Part shown: in pieces, positions 1 through 7,726 of the stretch
Position numbering within the stretch: the stretch's first letter is position 1
How the letters are laid out: each line of letters begins with the position of its first letter
Source of the DNA: Ectopseudomonas toyotomiensis
Lineage (GTDB): Bacteria > Pseudomonadota > Gammaproteobacteria > Pseudomonadales > Pseudomonadaceae
Reading direction: 5' to 3'
DNA: 64,000 nucleotides
NCBI RefSeq assembly: GCF_900115695.1
Contig: NZ_FOXK01000002.1
Coordinates: 1-64,000 of the forward strand
The notes under the pieces: generated by a model
Databases searched by the model: none
Told to the model about the DNA's origin: nothing
What the model saw: the letters and a program-made list of their open reading frames with translations, nothing else
Program-made: the position numbers and the translations under genes

Positions 1-359
1 AGGTATGTATTTATTTTTTTGAATGTTGTGTCAATCGACTCTAATGTTTGCCAATTTTTTTCTGGGATGGATTCATTGCTATTAAGATGCTTGGCTATTT
101 GATTAAGATTATTGTATGGCTCTGATATTTTCTTTTCGAATGCCTCATATATCTTTTTTAAAGATTCGCTATTGATTTCAATAATCAAACCAAATCCATC
201 TGTAATTATTTTTTCAATCAACTGCTCATAGGTTAAGCCGGTTTTAATTTTTAATTCTTGGAATGCAAGTGCAGTCTTTTCTGTTGTTCTAATTGTTATG
301 GTAGAACCTTTACTTCTGTTTGCTTTTTTCTTCTCCTTATCTGGAAATAAATCACTCAT
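1..359 (-). CDS. MobC-like mobilization accessory protein, N-terminal part (runs off window)
   Basis: An open frame starts at an ATG preceded by a good ribosome site (AAGGTG, 6-7 bases upstream) and stays open for 119 codons to the window edge, so the C-terminus is missing. Residues about 18-56 (GSTITIRTTEKTALAF, then LTYEQLIEKIITDGF) look like a ribbon-helix-helix DNA-binding region. Residues about 80-92 (EPYNNLNQIAKHLN) resemble the LNQIA..LN motif of MobC/relaxosome accessory proteins. Such proteins bind oriT and help the relaxase nick it. The gene points away from the recombinase and follows a candidate oriT hairpin, which is the usual layout; a relaxase gene would be expected just outside the window. 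The base composition is very AT-rich, unlike the chromosome. The family call rests on motifs only; another RHH regulator is possible. Confidence 0.6.
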   Translation of the reverse strand, partial: MSDLFPDKEKKKANRSKGSTITIRTTEKTALAFQELKIKTGLTYEQLIEKIITDGFGLIIEINSESLKKIYEAFEKKISEPYNNLNQIAKHLNSNESIPEKNWQTLESIDTTFKKINTY

Positions 360-429
360 ATAATCACCTTAAATTGTTATCTTAATTTTGGCAGTCTTTC
401 CGCTTTTATATTTTCTAAACGAAGTGCAG

Positions 430-484
430 AAAATCGAGCAACAATGGAAGTCCACGAAGTGGCACTCCATTGTTATTGCTCGCA
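430..484. other. Candidate oriT / imperfect inverted repeat
   Basis: A long imperfect inverted repeat centres on base 457. The inner arms CCAC/GTGG flank a GAA loop, then comes a 3-base mismatch, then CAATGG/CCATTG, then (after a 3-base bulge) CGAGCAA/TTGCTCG. It lies about 75 bases upstream of the MobC-like gene, where mobilizable elements commonly keep oriT. No T-run follows it on either strand, so a terminator is less likely. The nic site is not identified; function is inferred from position and symmetry. Confidence 0.4.
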
Positions 485-579
485 TATAATTAGAATGCCA
501 TATAAATGTTGTATCATATATTTTAATGTTTTCAAGTGGCGTGGACTGCCATTTAAATTGATAACAAAATATTGGAAAC

Positions 580-605
580 AAAAAAGGCCACTATTTAGTG
601 GCCTT
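580..605 (-). terminator. Rho-independent terminator of the recombinase gene
   Basis: Read leftward, the stem is AAGGCCAC, the loop TAAATA, the second arm GTGGCCTT, followed directly by more T residues. It lies about 20 bases past the recombinase stop codon on the same strand. Confidence 0.85.
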
Positions 606-624
606 TGGTAACTGAATAAATTAG

Positions 625-2280
625 TTAATTGAAATATTGATTTAGGTTGTCAATGCCAAATTCTTTCAAAGGGTTATGGAGTGGAAACTTTTTATTGATA
701 ACATCAACATGTATATCTTTATAGTAAATCTTGCATCTTAACATTCTGGCTTTCTGGTCGAATGAAAAACTGAAAGCAATATTGTTGCTTGTGAAGAAAC
801 TATTGATTTTTAACCTTCCGGCTTCTGTCTTATATAAATCAATTATGTCATTGTAAGAATGAACCATCAAAGAAATATTCCTTGTTGAGCTTTCAATATT
901 AAGCTCCGCAAGCTCTCTTTCTAATGCTTCAATCTTAATTTCTGTTTCGCTGGCTTTCTTTATGAAAGCGGCTGGAATGATTCCATCTGTGAATGCTTCA
1001 AAAGATTTATTGATATTGTCTTGATAGTTCTTTTGTTCAAGCAATAAATTTTTCACATGTGAAATTTTCTTTTCAAGTTCTTTATCTTTTTCGGTACTTG
1101 TTAAAAGTTTGAACAAGGTTTTATGGAATGAGCCGACTGATGTGGTTTCATTATTCCAATCATTGGGGTTTATTGTTTCGCTGCTTGTTGTGGCAAATTT
1201 AACCAATTCTAAAAAAACACCGAAAGCCAAATCAAATCTAAAACGCGGTTGGTCGCAGCCGTTTTTTAATTCTTTTCTGGTGAAGCATTGGAAATATGGA
1301 TAAACAACGCCTTTGGGGTTTGTTTGCTTTTCAAATAGCATTGAGGCATTGCAATTACTGCATTTAATTGAGTGCCTGAAAATATTCAAACTACCTACGG
1401 TTTGATTTCCATAATGTTTGCGGTGTGCTCTATTTTTCATTGAAGCAACTGCTTCATTGAATAACTCAAATGAAACTATTTGAGGGTAATAATTTTCAAT
1501 ATATCGTTCAAACACCTTCTTTTTATTTTCGTCTCTTCTTTGAGCCATATAAGAGCCGAGAACATATTTGGTGTCTAAAAGATGTTTAATGTTGCGGTTT
1601 GTCCATTTTCGCTTTGAATATTCATTTACCTTTTTAATAGTCAATGAAACGCCAACATATTTAAGGCTTTCAAATATGTCTCTAATTTCTTGGGCTTCTT
1701 CTTCTACGATTTCAAAGCGGCTTTCTTCTTTATTAAATGAAATGCCATAAGGCGGATTGTGACCGTTAAAAATTTCCTTTTCTTCATCTGCTAATTTTTT
1801 GGCTCTATTCCAAGCAGATTTACGACGAACAGATTTAGTTTTGCTTTCTTCGTGTGCTCGCTGAGCAATCACGGAAAGCATAATATCTTGTTCCATACCA
1901 TCTTTGGCACGGCTATACATCTGACCATCTATTGTGGTCACAAGCGTCACGCCACGGTCTAAAATCGTATAAACAAGGTCTTTTGATAACCTCATTTTTT
2001 GCCGAGACAATCGGTCAATTGACTCAACAAAGACAAAATCACCATCTTGGATTTTTTGACTAATAATTAAGTCGATAAGGTCTTTGAGCTTTCCTTTGTT
2101 TTTATTTGAGCCATCAAAGCCAGATATGCCGGTATCACTGAAAATATTTTCAGTCCTTAGCTCGATACCTTGCTGCTTTGTGATGGCCTGAATTGAAGCC
2201 ATTTGACGGTCTACCGAGTCCCTACCGGCTTCGCCCTGGGCTTTTGATGAGTAGCGTATATAGGCGTATGCGGTAGGCAT
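625..2280 (-). CDS. Large serine recombinase (integrase of the comM element)
   Basis: At 551 residues this fits the large serine recombinase family, which integrates and excises mobile DNA at short att sites. The N-terminal resolvase domain (about 1-150) has the Y-x-R-x-S signature with Ser11 as probable nucleophile, the S22-x-x-R-Q motif and the IDRLSR motif at 88-93. A recombinase domain follows (about 165-290), then a zinc ribbon with Cys307, Cys310, Cys332 and Cys342, then a coiled-coil-rich stretch (about 395-475) as in the part that controls directionality. The start codon lies 22 bases from the stop that ends the broken comM frame, so the gene abuts the element end, as is typical. Base composition is AT-rich against a GC-rich chromosome, showing recent transfer. 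A directionality factor was not seen in the visible part. Confidence 0.93.
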   Translation of the reverse strand: MPTAYAYIRYSSKAQGEAGRDSVDRQMASIQAITKQQGIELRTENIFSDTGISGFDGSNKNKGKLKDLIDLIISQKIQDGDFVFVESIDRLSRQKMRLSKDLVYTILDRGVTLVTTIDGQMYSRAKDGMEQDIMLSVIAQRAHEESKTKSVRRKSAWNRAKKLADEEKEIFNGHNPPYGISFNKEESRFEIVEEEAQEIRDIFESLKYVGVSLTIKKVNEYSKRKWTNRNIKHLLDTKYVLGSYMAQRRDENKKKVFERYIENYYPQIVSFELFNEAVASMKNRAHRKHYGNQTVGSLNIFRHSIKCSNCNASMLFEKQTNPKGVVYPYFQCFTRKELKNGCDQPRFRFDLAFGVFLELVKFATTSSETINPNDWNNETTSVGSFHKTLFKLLTSTEKDKELEKKISHVKNLLLEQKNYQDNINKSFEAFTDGIIPAAFIKKASETEIKIEALERELAELNIESSTRNISLMVHSYNDIIDLYKTEAGRLKINSFFTSNNIAFSFSFDQKARMLRCKIYYKDIHVDVINKKFPLHNPLKEFGIDNLNQYFN

Positions 2281-2332
2281 TCCGGGCTTCCTGCTGAGAT
2301 CTTAGGAAGTGTGAGAATACCACCTGCCAGTC
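2281..2332. other. Element/chromosome junction (att site) inside comM
   Basis: ComM homology holds through residues EPLETG (about base 2328 leftward) and then fails: the frame reads RWYSHTS and stops. The composition shifts to AT-rich and the recombinase gene begins at 2280. Shifted by one frame, the first bases after ETG would read like E-V-V-F-S-H, close to the family's E-I/V-V-I-S-R, so the crossover may lie a little further left, near 2310. The exact core cannot be set without the other junction. Confidence 0.6.
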
Positions 2333-3288
2333 TCCAGCGGTTCTCGCAGCACCTCCAGCACTTTCCTATCGAATTCCGGCAGCTCATCAAGGAACAGGAT
2401 ACCCATATGGGCCAAGGTTATTTCGCCAGGCTGCGGGCGACTGCCACCCCCCACCAATGCCGGCCCGGAGGCACTGTGGTGCGGCGTGCGAAAGGGGCGC
2501 TGCGGCCAGTGCTGCAGCGGCAGATGGCTGGCTACCGAATGGATGGCGGCGACCTGTAGCGCCTCGCTTTCGTCCAGCGGTGGCAGCAAGCCGGGCAGGC
2601 GGCTGGCCAGCAGCGTCTTGCCGGTACCGGGTGGGCCGCTGAGCAGCAGGTTATGCGATCCCGCGGCAGCCACCAGCAGCGCACGCTTGGCGGCCAACTG
2701 GCCCTGCACTTCGGCCAGATCCGGATAGGGCAGGCTCTGCCTGAGCAGACCCTGGGCTGCATAGGGTTCGAGAGGAGCACTGCCGTTGAGGTGCGCGGCG
2801 ATCTGCAGCAGGTGCTCGACGGCGATTACCTTCAGCCCCGAGGCCAGGCTGGCCTCTTCGGCATTGGCCTGTGGCACCAAGAGGGTGCGCCCGGCTGCGC
2901 GCGCGGCCAGGGCGGCCGGCAATACGCCCTGCACGGGGCGCACCGCGCCTGACAGTGCCAGTTCGCCCAGGCATTCGCATTCATCCAGGGATTGAGCCGG
3001 CACCTGCCCGCTGGCCGCGAGAATCCCCAGGGCGATGGCGAGATCGAAACGGCCGCCGTCTTTCGGTAAATCGGCGGGCGCGAGGTTCAAGGTGATGCGT
3101 TTGCTGGGGAATTCGAAGGCGGCATTGAGGATGGCGCTGCGCACGCGATCCTTGCTCTCCTTGACTGCTGTCTCCGGCAGGCCCACCAGCGTCAGGGAGG
3201 GTAGGCCGTTGGCCAGGTGCGCTTCGACGGTGACGGCCGGTGCTTCGACGCCGACCTGGGCGCGGCTGTGGACGATGGCCAGGGACAT
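2302..3288 (-). pseudogene. comM: comM (yifB), 3' end cut off by the integrated element
   Basis: ComM is a hexameric AAA+ helicase of the Mg-chelatase-like family that drives branch migration during natural transformation. The remaining frame has 328 codons; intact proteins are about 500. The N-terminal LonC-like fold (about 1-170), Walker A GPPGTGKT (218-225) and Walker B ILFLDE (297-302) are present. The frame ends soon after, with seven non-native residues, so the sensor and arginine-finger region and the C-terminal helical domain are missing. The product should be inactive. It sits downstream of ubiK on the same strand. The missing 3' part should be found at the far side of the element. 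comM is a known insertion site for islands in other bacteria, such as the AbaR islands of Acinetobacter. Confidence 0.93.
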
Positions 3289-3322
3289 GATCTCTCCTTG
3301 ATCAGTCCACCTTCCTGTGGGA

Positions 3323-3583
3323 TCAGTCGGTGGATGGGTTCAGCTTGGCTTCCAGTTCGGCGACCTTTGCTTCCAGCGCCTCGAGGCGGGCGCGGGTGCG
3401 GGCCAGGACTACCATCTGGCTGTCGAATTCGTCACGGCTGACCAGATCGAGCTTGCTGAAACCGCTCTGTAGCAGGGCTTTGAACTGCGCTTCCAGTTCG
3501 GCGCGAGGCAGCGGGCTGTCGCCGCTGAAAAGACGCGAGGCGTGGCTACTGAGAGTGTCGAGCAAGGCTTTCGGCGGCAGCAT
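3323..3583 (-). CDS. ubiK: Ubiquinone biosynthesis accessory factor UbiK (YqiC/BMFP family)
   Basis: This 86-residue protein belongs to the YqiC/UbiK family, an accessory factor of the soluble ubiquinone-making Ubi complex that binds UbiJ and lipid. The start [12 protein letters not shown] is chosen because it matches the family N-terminus; a longer frame upstream has no such similarity. The second half ([24 protein letters not shown] in outline) is a clear heptad-repeat coiled coil used for trimerisation. It lies about 35 bases upstream of comM on the same strand and is divergent from glnK. Confidence 0.85.
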   Translation of the reverse strand: MLPPKALLDTLSSHASRLFSGDSPLPRAELEAQFKALLQSGFSKLDLVSRDEFDSQMVVLARTRARLEALEAKVAELEAKLNPSTD

Positions 3584-3685
3584 GATCAGGTTCCGTAAAC
3601 AGACGGTCGGCAGTGTAGCACGCAGCCAGCGGCGGGGCGGTCTAGCACTGCTTGCACGATTTTTGAGCATTGCTCAATGTGTCGA

Positions 3686-3701
3686 TGCACCAAGTTTGTG
3701 C
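3686..3701. promoter_or_regulatory. NtrC-type binding site upstream of glnK
   Basis: TGCACCAAGTTTGTGC has GCAC and GTGC arms separated by 7 bases, the spacing of the NtrC consensus (TGCACC..GGTGCA type). It lies about 90 bases upstream of the sigma54 element, a normal enhancer distance. The inner CC/GG half is imperfect on the right arm. Confidence 0.5.
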
Positions 3702-3778
3702 GTTGCATTCGACGTGAATGACCGGTCACCGTGGCTGGAAGCTGTTAAAGGCCTGATAGATAGCGCTTTTGCGTGAGC

Positions 3779-3795
3779 TGGCAAGCTTTCTGCTT
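3779..3795 (+). promoter_or_regulatory. Sigma54 (-24/-12) promoter for glnK-amtB
   Basis: TGGCAAGCTTTCTGCTT has the invariant GG and GC exactly 10 bases apart and a near-consensus TGGCA box. Transcription would start near 3805, giving a leader of about 190 bases before glnK. The region 3584-3993 holds this promoter and the NtrC-type site; I see no gene in it. Nitrogen-limited expression through NtrC is the known control of glnK-amtB in proteobacteria. Confidence 0.7.
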
Positions 3796-3942
3796 AGACC
3801 CCAGCGACGCATGCACCGATGCAGTTCTGGTGCTGCAGGCGAAGCGGGGGAGTGCTTCGTCGGGAGCGGTTGGTGGGTATCGACCACGCCAGGCTGGAGC
3901 GGTCGATGCATTACAAAAGCCAGACACTGCGCTTAGACTTGA

Positions 3943-4332
<390 letters not shown>

Positions 4333-4367
4333 CAAGCCTCCGAACCCCACGCCCCAGGAGTAAACCC

Positions 4368-4586
4368 ATGACTCTGCGAACTTTCGCAGGGCTAGGAGCC
4401 CTTTTGTCCTCGAATTCTGGCTTTACGCTGTTTTCGAGGGCCAAAGCCGGAGCTGGCGATGTCTTCGCCGCTCTGCTGTGTCAGACCCTCTTTGGTCTTG
4501 CGCTCGGCCTAGTGATGGGAATGCCTGGTCGCCTCACGGCGCAAGGGGTTCCGGTGATCCAGAGCGAGCGTGGCAACGACCTGTAA
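4368..4586 (+). CDS. Small ORF, possible relic of an amtB 5' end
   Basis: A 72-codon frame has a strong ribosome site (AGGAG, 7 bases before ATG) placed where an amtB start would be, 35 bases after glnK. Its first residues MTLRTFAGLGALLSS closely resemble the signal-peptide start I recall for the E. coli-type AmtB of other Pseudomonas (MTLRK-AGLGALLSL). The remainder shows no transporter sequence. The true transporter gene begins 79 bases further on and lacks a signal peptide. The ORF may be a leftover of a replaced amtB, or a leader peptide that is still translated. The similarity is from memory and short. Confidence 0.35.
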   Translation: MTLRTFAGLGALLSSNSGFTLFSRAKAGAGDVFAALLCQTLFGLALGLVMGMPGRLTAQGVPVIQSERGNDL

Positions 4587-4665
4587 GCATGCGGAACGCG
4601 TCCTGAGCCAACCTGGACGTTTCAACCGAACAGCGCACAACAAAAGCGCCGGCAAGAGGTGAAAA

Positions 4666-5916
4666 ATGGATAACACAGCATTGACTGCATTGCAGTACGG
4701 CTTCGATACCTTCTACTTTCTGATCTGTGGTGCCCTGGTGATGTGGATGGCAGCGGGTTTTGCCATGCTCGAATCCGGCCTGGTGCGTGCCAAGAACACC
4801 ACCGAGATTCTGACCAAGAACGTGGCGCTCTATGCCGTGGCCAGCGTCATGTACCTGGTGATTGGCTACCACATCATGTACTCCAGCCCGGAAGGCGGCA
4901 TCCTGCCGAGCCTGGGCTTCCTGATCGGTGACGAAAACAGCGTCGACTCGGTACTTGCCGGTGGCGACGATGCACCTTACTACTCGGCGCGTTCGGACTT
5001 CTTCTTCCAGGTGGTGTTCGCCGCGACCTGCATGTCGATCGTGTCCGGTGCCGTTGCAGAGCGCATGAAGCTGTGGGCCTTCCTGGCTTTCGCCGTGGTC
5101 ATGACCGGCTTCATCTACCCGGTTCAGGGTTTCTGGAAATGGGGCTCGGGCTTCCTCAACGAAGCTGGCTTCCTCGACTTCGCCGGTTCCGGCGTGGTTC
5201 ACATGGCCGGTGCCGCCGCTGCTCTGGCTGGTGTTCTGCTGCTCGGTGCGCGTAAAGGCAAATACGGCGCCAATGGCCAAGTCAACGCCATCCCGGGTGC
5301 CAACCTGCCGCTGGCGACGCTCGGCACCTTCATCCTGTGGATGGGCTGGTTCGGCTTCAACGGCGGCTCGCAGCTGAAGATGAGCACCATCGAAGATGCC
5401 AACGCCGTTGCCCAGGTGTTCGTCAACACCAACATGGCAGCCGCCGGTGGCCTGATTGCCGCGCTGATCGTTGCCCGCATCCTGTTCGGCAAGGCTGACC
5501 TGACCATGGCGCTCAACGGTGCCCTGGCTGGCCTGGTGGCCATCACCGCGGAACCGCTGACCCCGAGCGGCCTGCAGGCGACTCTGATTGGCGGCGTGGG
5601 TGGTGTGCTGGTGGTGTTCGCCATCCTCGGTCTGGACAAGGTCAAGATCGACGATCCGGTTGGTGCCATCTCCGTACACGGTGTGGTCGGCATCTGGGGT
5701 CTGCTGGCTGTTTGCCTGACCAACAGCGATGCTTCGCTGGGTGCTCAGTTGCTGGGTATCGGCAGTATCTTCGCCTGGGTCTTCATCGCCAGCCTGATCG
5801 TCTGGAGCATCATCAAGGCGGTGATCGGTCTGCGCGTCAGCGAAGAAGAAGAATACGAAGGTGTGGATATCGCCGAGTGCGGTATGGAGGCCTACCCGGA
5901 ATTCACCAACAAGTGA
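4666..5916 (+). CDS. amtB: Ammonium transporter (Amt family, no signal peptide)
   Basis: This 416-residue, 11-helix membrane channel conducts ammonium/ammonia. Family signatures are present: FAMLESGLVRAKNTTEI near residue 30, SGVVHMAGAAAAL near 180 and GAISVHGVVGIWG near 337. The last two hold the twin pore histidines. It starts directly in the first helix, so it belongs to the Amt subgroup without a cleaved leader, unlike the E. coli-type AmtB usual in this genus. The ribosome site AGAGGTG is good. It is cotranscribed with glnK from the sigma54 promoter and followed by a strong terminator. The C-terminal tail is acidic (EEEEYEGVDIAECGMEAYPEF), the region that contacts GlnK. The GC content and codon use look native. 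Confidence 0.93.
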   Translation: MDNTALTALQYGFDTFYFLICGALVMWMAAGFAMLESGLVRAKNTTEILTKNVALYAVASVMYLVIGYHIMYSSPEGGILPSLGFLIGDENSVDSVLAGGDDAPYYSARSDFFFQVVFAATCMSIVSGAVAERMKLWAFLAFAVVMTGFIYPVQGFWKWGSGFLNEAGFLDFAGSGVVHMAGAAAALAGVLLLGARKGKYGANGQVNAIPGANLPLATLGTFILWMGWFGFNGGSQLKMSTIEDANAVAQVFVNTNMAAAGGLIAALIVARILFGKADLTMALNGALAGLVAITAEPLTPSGLQATLIGGVGGVLVVFAILGLDKVKIDDPVGAISVHGVVGIWGLLAVCLTNSDASLGAQLLGIGSIFAWVFIASLIVWSIIKAVIGLRVSEEEEYEGVDIAECGMEAYPEFTNK

Positions 5917-5932
5917 TCCTCCGGTAAATCGC

Positions 5933-5963
5933 AAAGGGCGCCTTCGGGCGCCCTTTGTTTTTT
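5933..5963 (+). terminator. Rho-independent terminator after the ammonium transporter
   Basis: Ten-base perfect arms (AAAGGGCGCC / GGCGCCCTTT) with a TTCG tetraloop are followed by GTTTTTT. Confidence 0.92.
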
Positions 5964-6014
5964 CTGGCAGCACGCTAGAATGCGCGCGCTGGAGCCATCG
6001 AGAGTGAGAGCGGC

Positions 6015-6440
6015 ATGTGGCAGCAACGCATCATCAGCCTGCGTCCGCGTGAGCGCGGTTTTCATCTGGTGACCGAGGAAGTGCTGGCAGCATTGCCGGA
6101 ACTGGCGCAGGTACGTGTTGGTCTGTTGCATCTGTGGCTGCAGCACACCTCGGCATCGCTGACGGTCAACGAGAACGCCGATCCCGCGGTACGCCGCGAT
6201 TTCGAGCGCTTCTTCAACCGTCTGGTGCCGCAGGGGGAGGCGGGCTACGAGCACGATTACGAAGGGCCGGATGATTTGCCGGCGCACTTCAAGGGCAGTC
6301 TGCTGGGCTTTCAGCTACAGCTGCCGATACAGCAGGGACGGCTGGCACTTGGTACCTGGCAGGGGATCTACCTTGGTGAGCATCGCGATCATGGCGGTGC
6401 TCGGCGAGTGGTGGCGACCTTGCATGGTGAGGCTATTTGA
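6015..6440 (+). CDS. YjbQ family protein (secondary thiamine-phosphate synthase type)
   Basis: This 141-residue single-domain protein of the YjbQ/COG0432 family is full length. Hallmarks are [16 protein letters not shown] (about 43-58), [14 protein letters not shown] (about 79-92) and [16 protein letters not shown] (about 113-128), with the metal-site histidines and acidic residues. Family members can show weak thiamine-phosphate synthase activity, but the true role is not settled. It is a monocistronic gene between two terminators and conserved next to sutA in Pseudomonas. Confidence 0.85.
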   Translation: MWQQRIISLRPRERGFHLVTEEVLAALPELAQVRVGLLHLWLQHTSASLTVNENADPAVRRDFERFFNRLVPQGEAGYEHDYEGPDDLPAHFKGSLLGFQLQLPIQQGRLALGTWQGIYLGEHRDHGGARRVVATLHGEAI

Positions 6441-6517
6441 ATTTTTTCCGGTCGAGCGGTGTACATCGCGCGACTGGGCTATAACTAACCTGCTTTTCGC
6501 AAGTCATGAGGTTGAAC

Positions 6518-6841
6518 ATGAGCGACGAAGACCTGGAACAAGACGATCTGGACGGGGCTGACGAGGACGATGGTGAGGAGCTGGCTGCTGCCGATGACGG
6601 CGACAGCGGTGACGATGAAGGCGATGGTGCGGTTGTAGCCAGCGGCAAGAAGAGCAAGGCCAAAGCCGTTGAAGTCGATGAGCTGCCCAGCATCGAAGCC
6701 AAGCAGAAGGAGCGCGATGCCCTGGCGCGTGCCATGGAAGAGTTTCTCTCCCGTGGTGGCAAGGTGCAGGAGGTGGAGCCCAATGTGGTCGCCGACCCAC
6801 CCAAGAAGCCCGACAGCAAATACGGCAGCCGCCCCATCTGA
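6518..6841 (+). CDS. sutA: Transcription regulator SutA
   Basis: This 107-residue acidic protein matches SutA, which binds RNA polymerase and raises expression of ribosomal and housekeeping genes during slow growth in P. aeruginosa. The first 45 residues are a disordered Asp/Glu-rich tail (EDLEQDDLDGADEDDGEE and onward). The conserved central helix is KQKERDALARAMEEFLSRGG (about 62-81), and the C-terminus ends ADPPKKPDSKYGSRPI. The start at 6518 is chosen because GAGG lies 6 bases upstream; an ATG 12 bases earlier has no ribosome site. A terminator follows within 20 bases. Confidence 0.9.
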   Translation: MSDEDLEQDDLDGADEDDGEELAAADDGDSGDDEGDGAVVASGKKSKAKAVEVDELPSIEAKQKERDALARAMEEFLSRGGKVQEVEPNVVADPPKKPDSKYGSRPI

Positions 6842-6860
6842 GGACGGCTAGCTACAAGGA

Positions 6861-6886
6861 ACCCGCCCCTGTGGCGGGTTTTTTGT
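6861..6886 (+). terminator. Rho-independent terminator after sutA
   Basis: ACCCGCC and GGCGGGT arms with a CCTGT loop are followed by TTTTTG. Confidence 0.9.
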
Positions 6887-6956
6887 TGCCCATATCCCCG
6901 GTGGCACCCCTCGAGGCTTGCGCGCAAAAAAACGCTGCCGACGTCGATGGCGCGGC

Positions 6957-6977
6957 ATAGGGTGCGCCGTGCGCACC
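6957..6977 (+). repeat. REP-like hairpin
   Basis: ATAG is followed by GGTGCGC-CGT-GCGCACC. It is nearly identical to the copy at 45690 (one change in the loop and one in the head). It lies downstream of two convergent genes. Confidence 0.6.
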
Positions 6978-7024
6978 GATGTCGTGCGTGGCTCGAGCCT
7001 AGACGCGCCGCGACGCCGTGCGGG

Positions 7025-7726
7025 TCAGCGCGTCCAGCTGCCCAGCAGTGCCGGTAGTTCGGCCAGGCTGACGATCTGCGCGTCCGGGGTCGTTTCACCC
7101 TCCCAGGACCGCCCTTGCGGGTTGAACCAGATCGCACGCATCCCGGCTGCCTGGGCGCCGGCAATGTCGTCACTGGGGTGATCGCCGATGTGCACGGCGC
7201 GCTCGGCCGCCACGCCGCCTGCGCGGCTGAGCGCTTCACGGAAGGGTTTCGGGTCCGGCTTGCCGATGCCCAGTTCTTCGGCACAGAGGGCGAACTGGAA
7301 GTAGTCCGACAGACCCAGGCGACGCACGTCGGCATTGCCATTGGTGATCACCCCGAGCATGAAGCGCTCGGCCAGGGCCTCCAGCGTCGGATGTACCTCG
7401 GTGAACAGTTCGACTTGATGGCGGGCGCTGAGAAAGACCTGGAATCCCGCTTCGGCCAGCGTCTGCGCTTCGCCGTACGGGTAGCCGGCGTCTTCCAGTG
7501 CATGGAACAGAATGCGCCGGCGCAACTCGCTGAGGCGATGCTTGAGCATCGGCTCGGCGTCGAGCAGACGGCTGCGGACCGCCCACAGATGCTCGACCGG
7601 CACTGCGCCCAGGCGCGGTGCATGCAGGGCCAGCCAATTGCGCAGGGCGGCTTCGGCATCCTGCATCACCGGAGTGACGTCCCACAGGGTGTCGTCGAGG
7701 TCGAAGGTGATCAGTTCAATGCTCAT
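7025..7726 (-). CDS. HAD-family hydrolase (YigB-like phosphatase)
   Basis: This 233-residue haloacid-dehalogenase phosphatase has motif [10 protein letters not shown] (nucleophile Asp9, acid/base Asp11), motif II ITNGN, motif III lysine in GKPDPKPF and motif [13 protein letters not shown]. The cap is the small helical C1 type. It overlaps the xerC end by 4 bases (ATGA), so translation is probably coupled. The same xerC-HAD pair occurs in E. coli, where YigB dephosphorylates 5-amino-6-(5-phospho-D-ribitylamino)uracil in riboflavin synthesis and other sugar phosphates. The substrate here is inferred from that homology. Confidence 0.85.
   Translation of the reverse strand: MSIELITFDLDDTLWDVTPVMQDAEAALRNWLALHAPRLGAVPVEHLWAVRSRLLDAEPMLKHRLSELRRRILFHALEDAGYPYGEAQTLAEAGFQVFLSARHQVELFTEVHPTLEALAERFMLGVITNGNADVRRLGLSDYFQFALCAEELGIGKPDPKPFREALSRAGGVAAERAVHIGDHPSDDIAGAQAAGMRAIWFNPQGRSWEGETTPDAQIVSLAELPALLGSWTR

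Noticed and set aside
369..581. 70-codon minus-strand frame in the mobile element
   Set aside because: It crosses the oriT-like palindrome, has no ribosome site and no recognisable sequence; probably chance in AT-rich DNA.
1109..1750. Two plus-strand frames inside the recombinase gene
   Set aside because: They are antisense to a clear recombinase gene and have no family features.
4534..5973. 479-codon antisense frame over the ammonium transporter
   Set aside because: It is the typical shadow of GC-rich codon bias (Asp/His/Gln/Arg-rich) opposite a certain gene.
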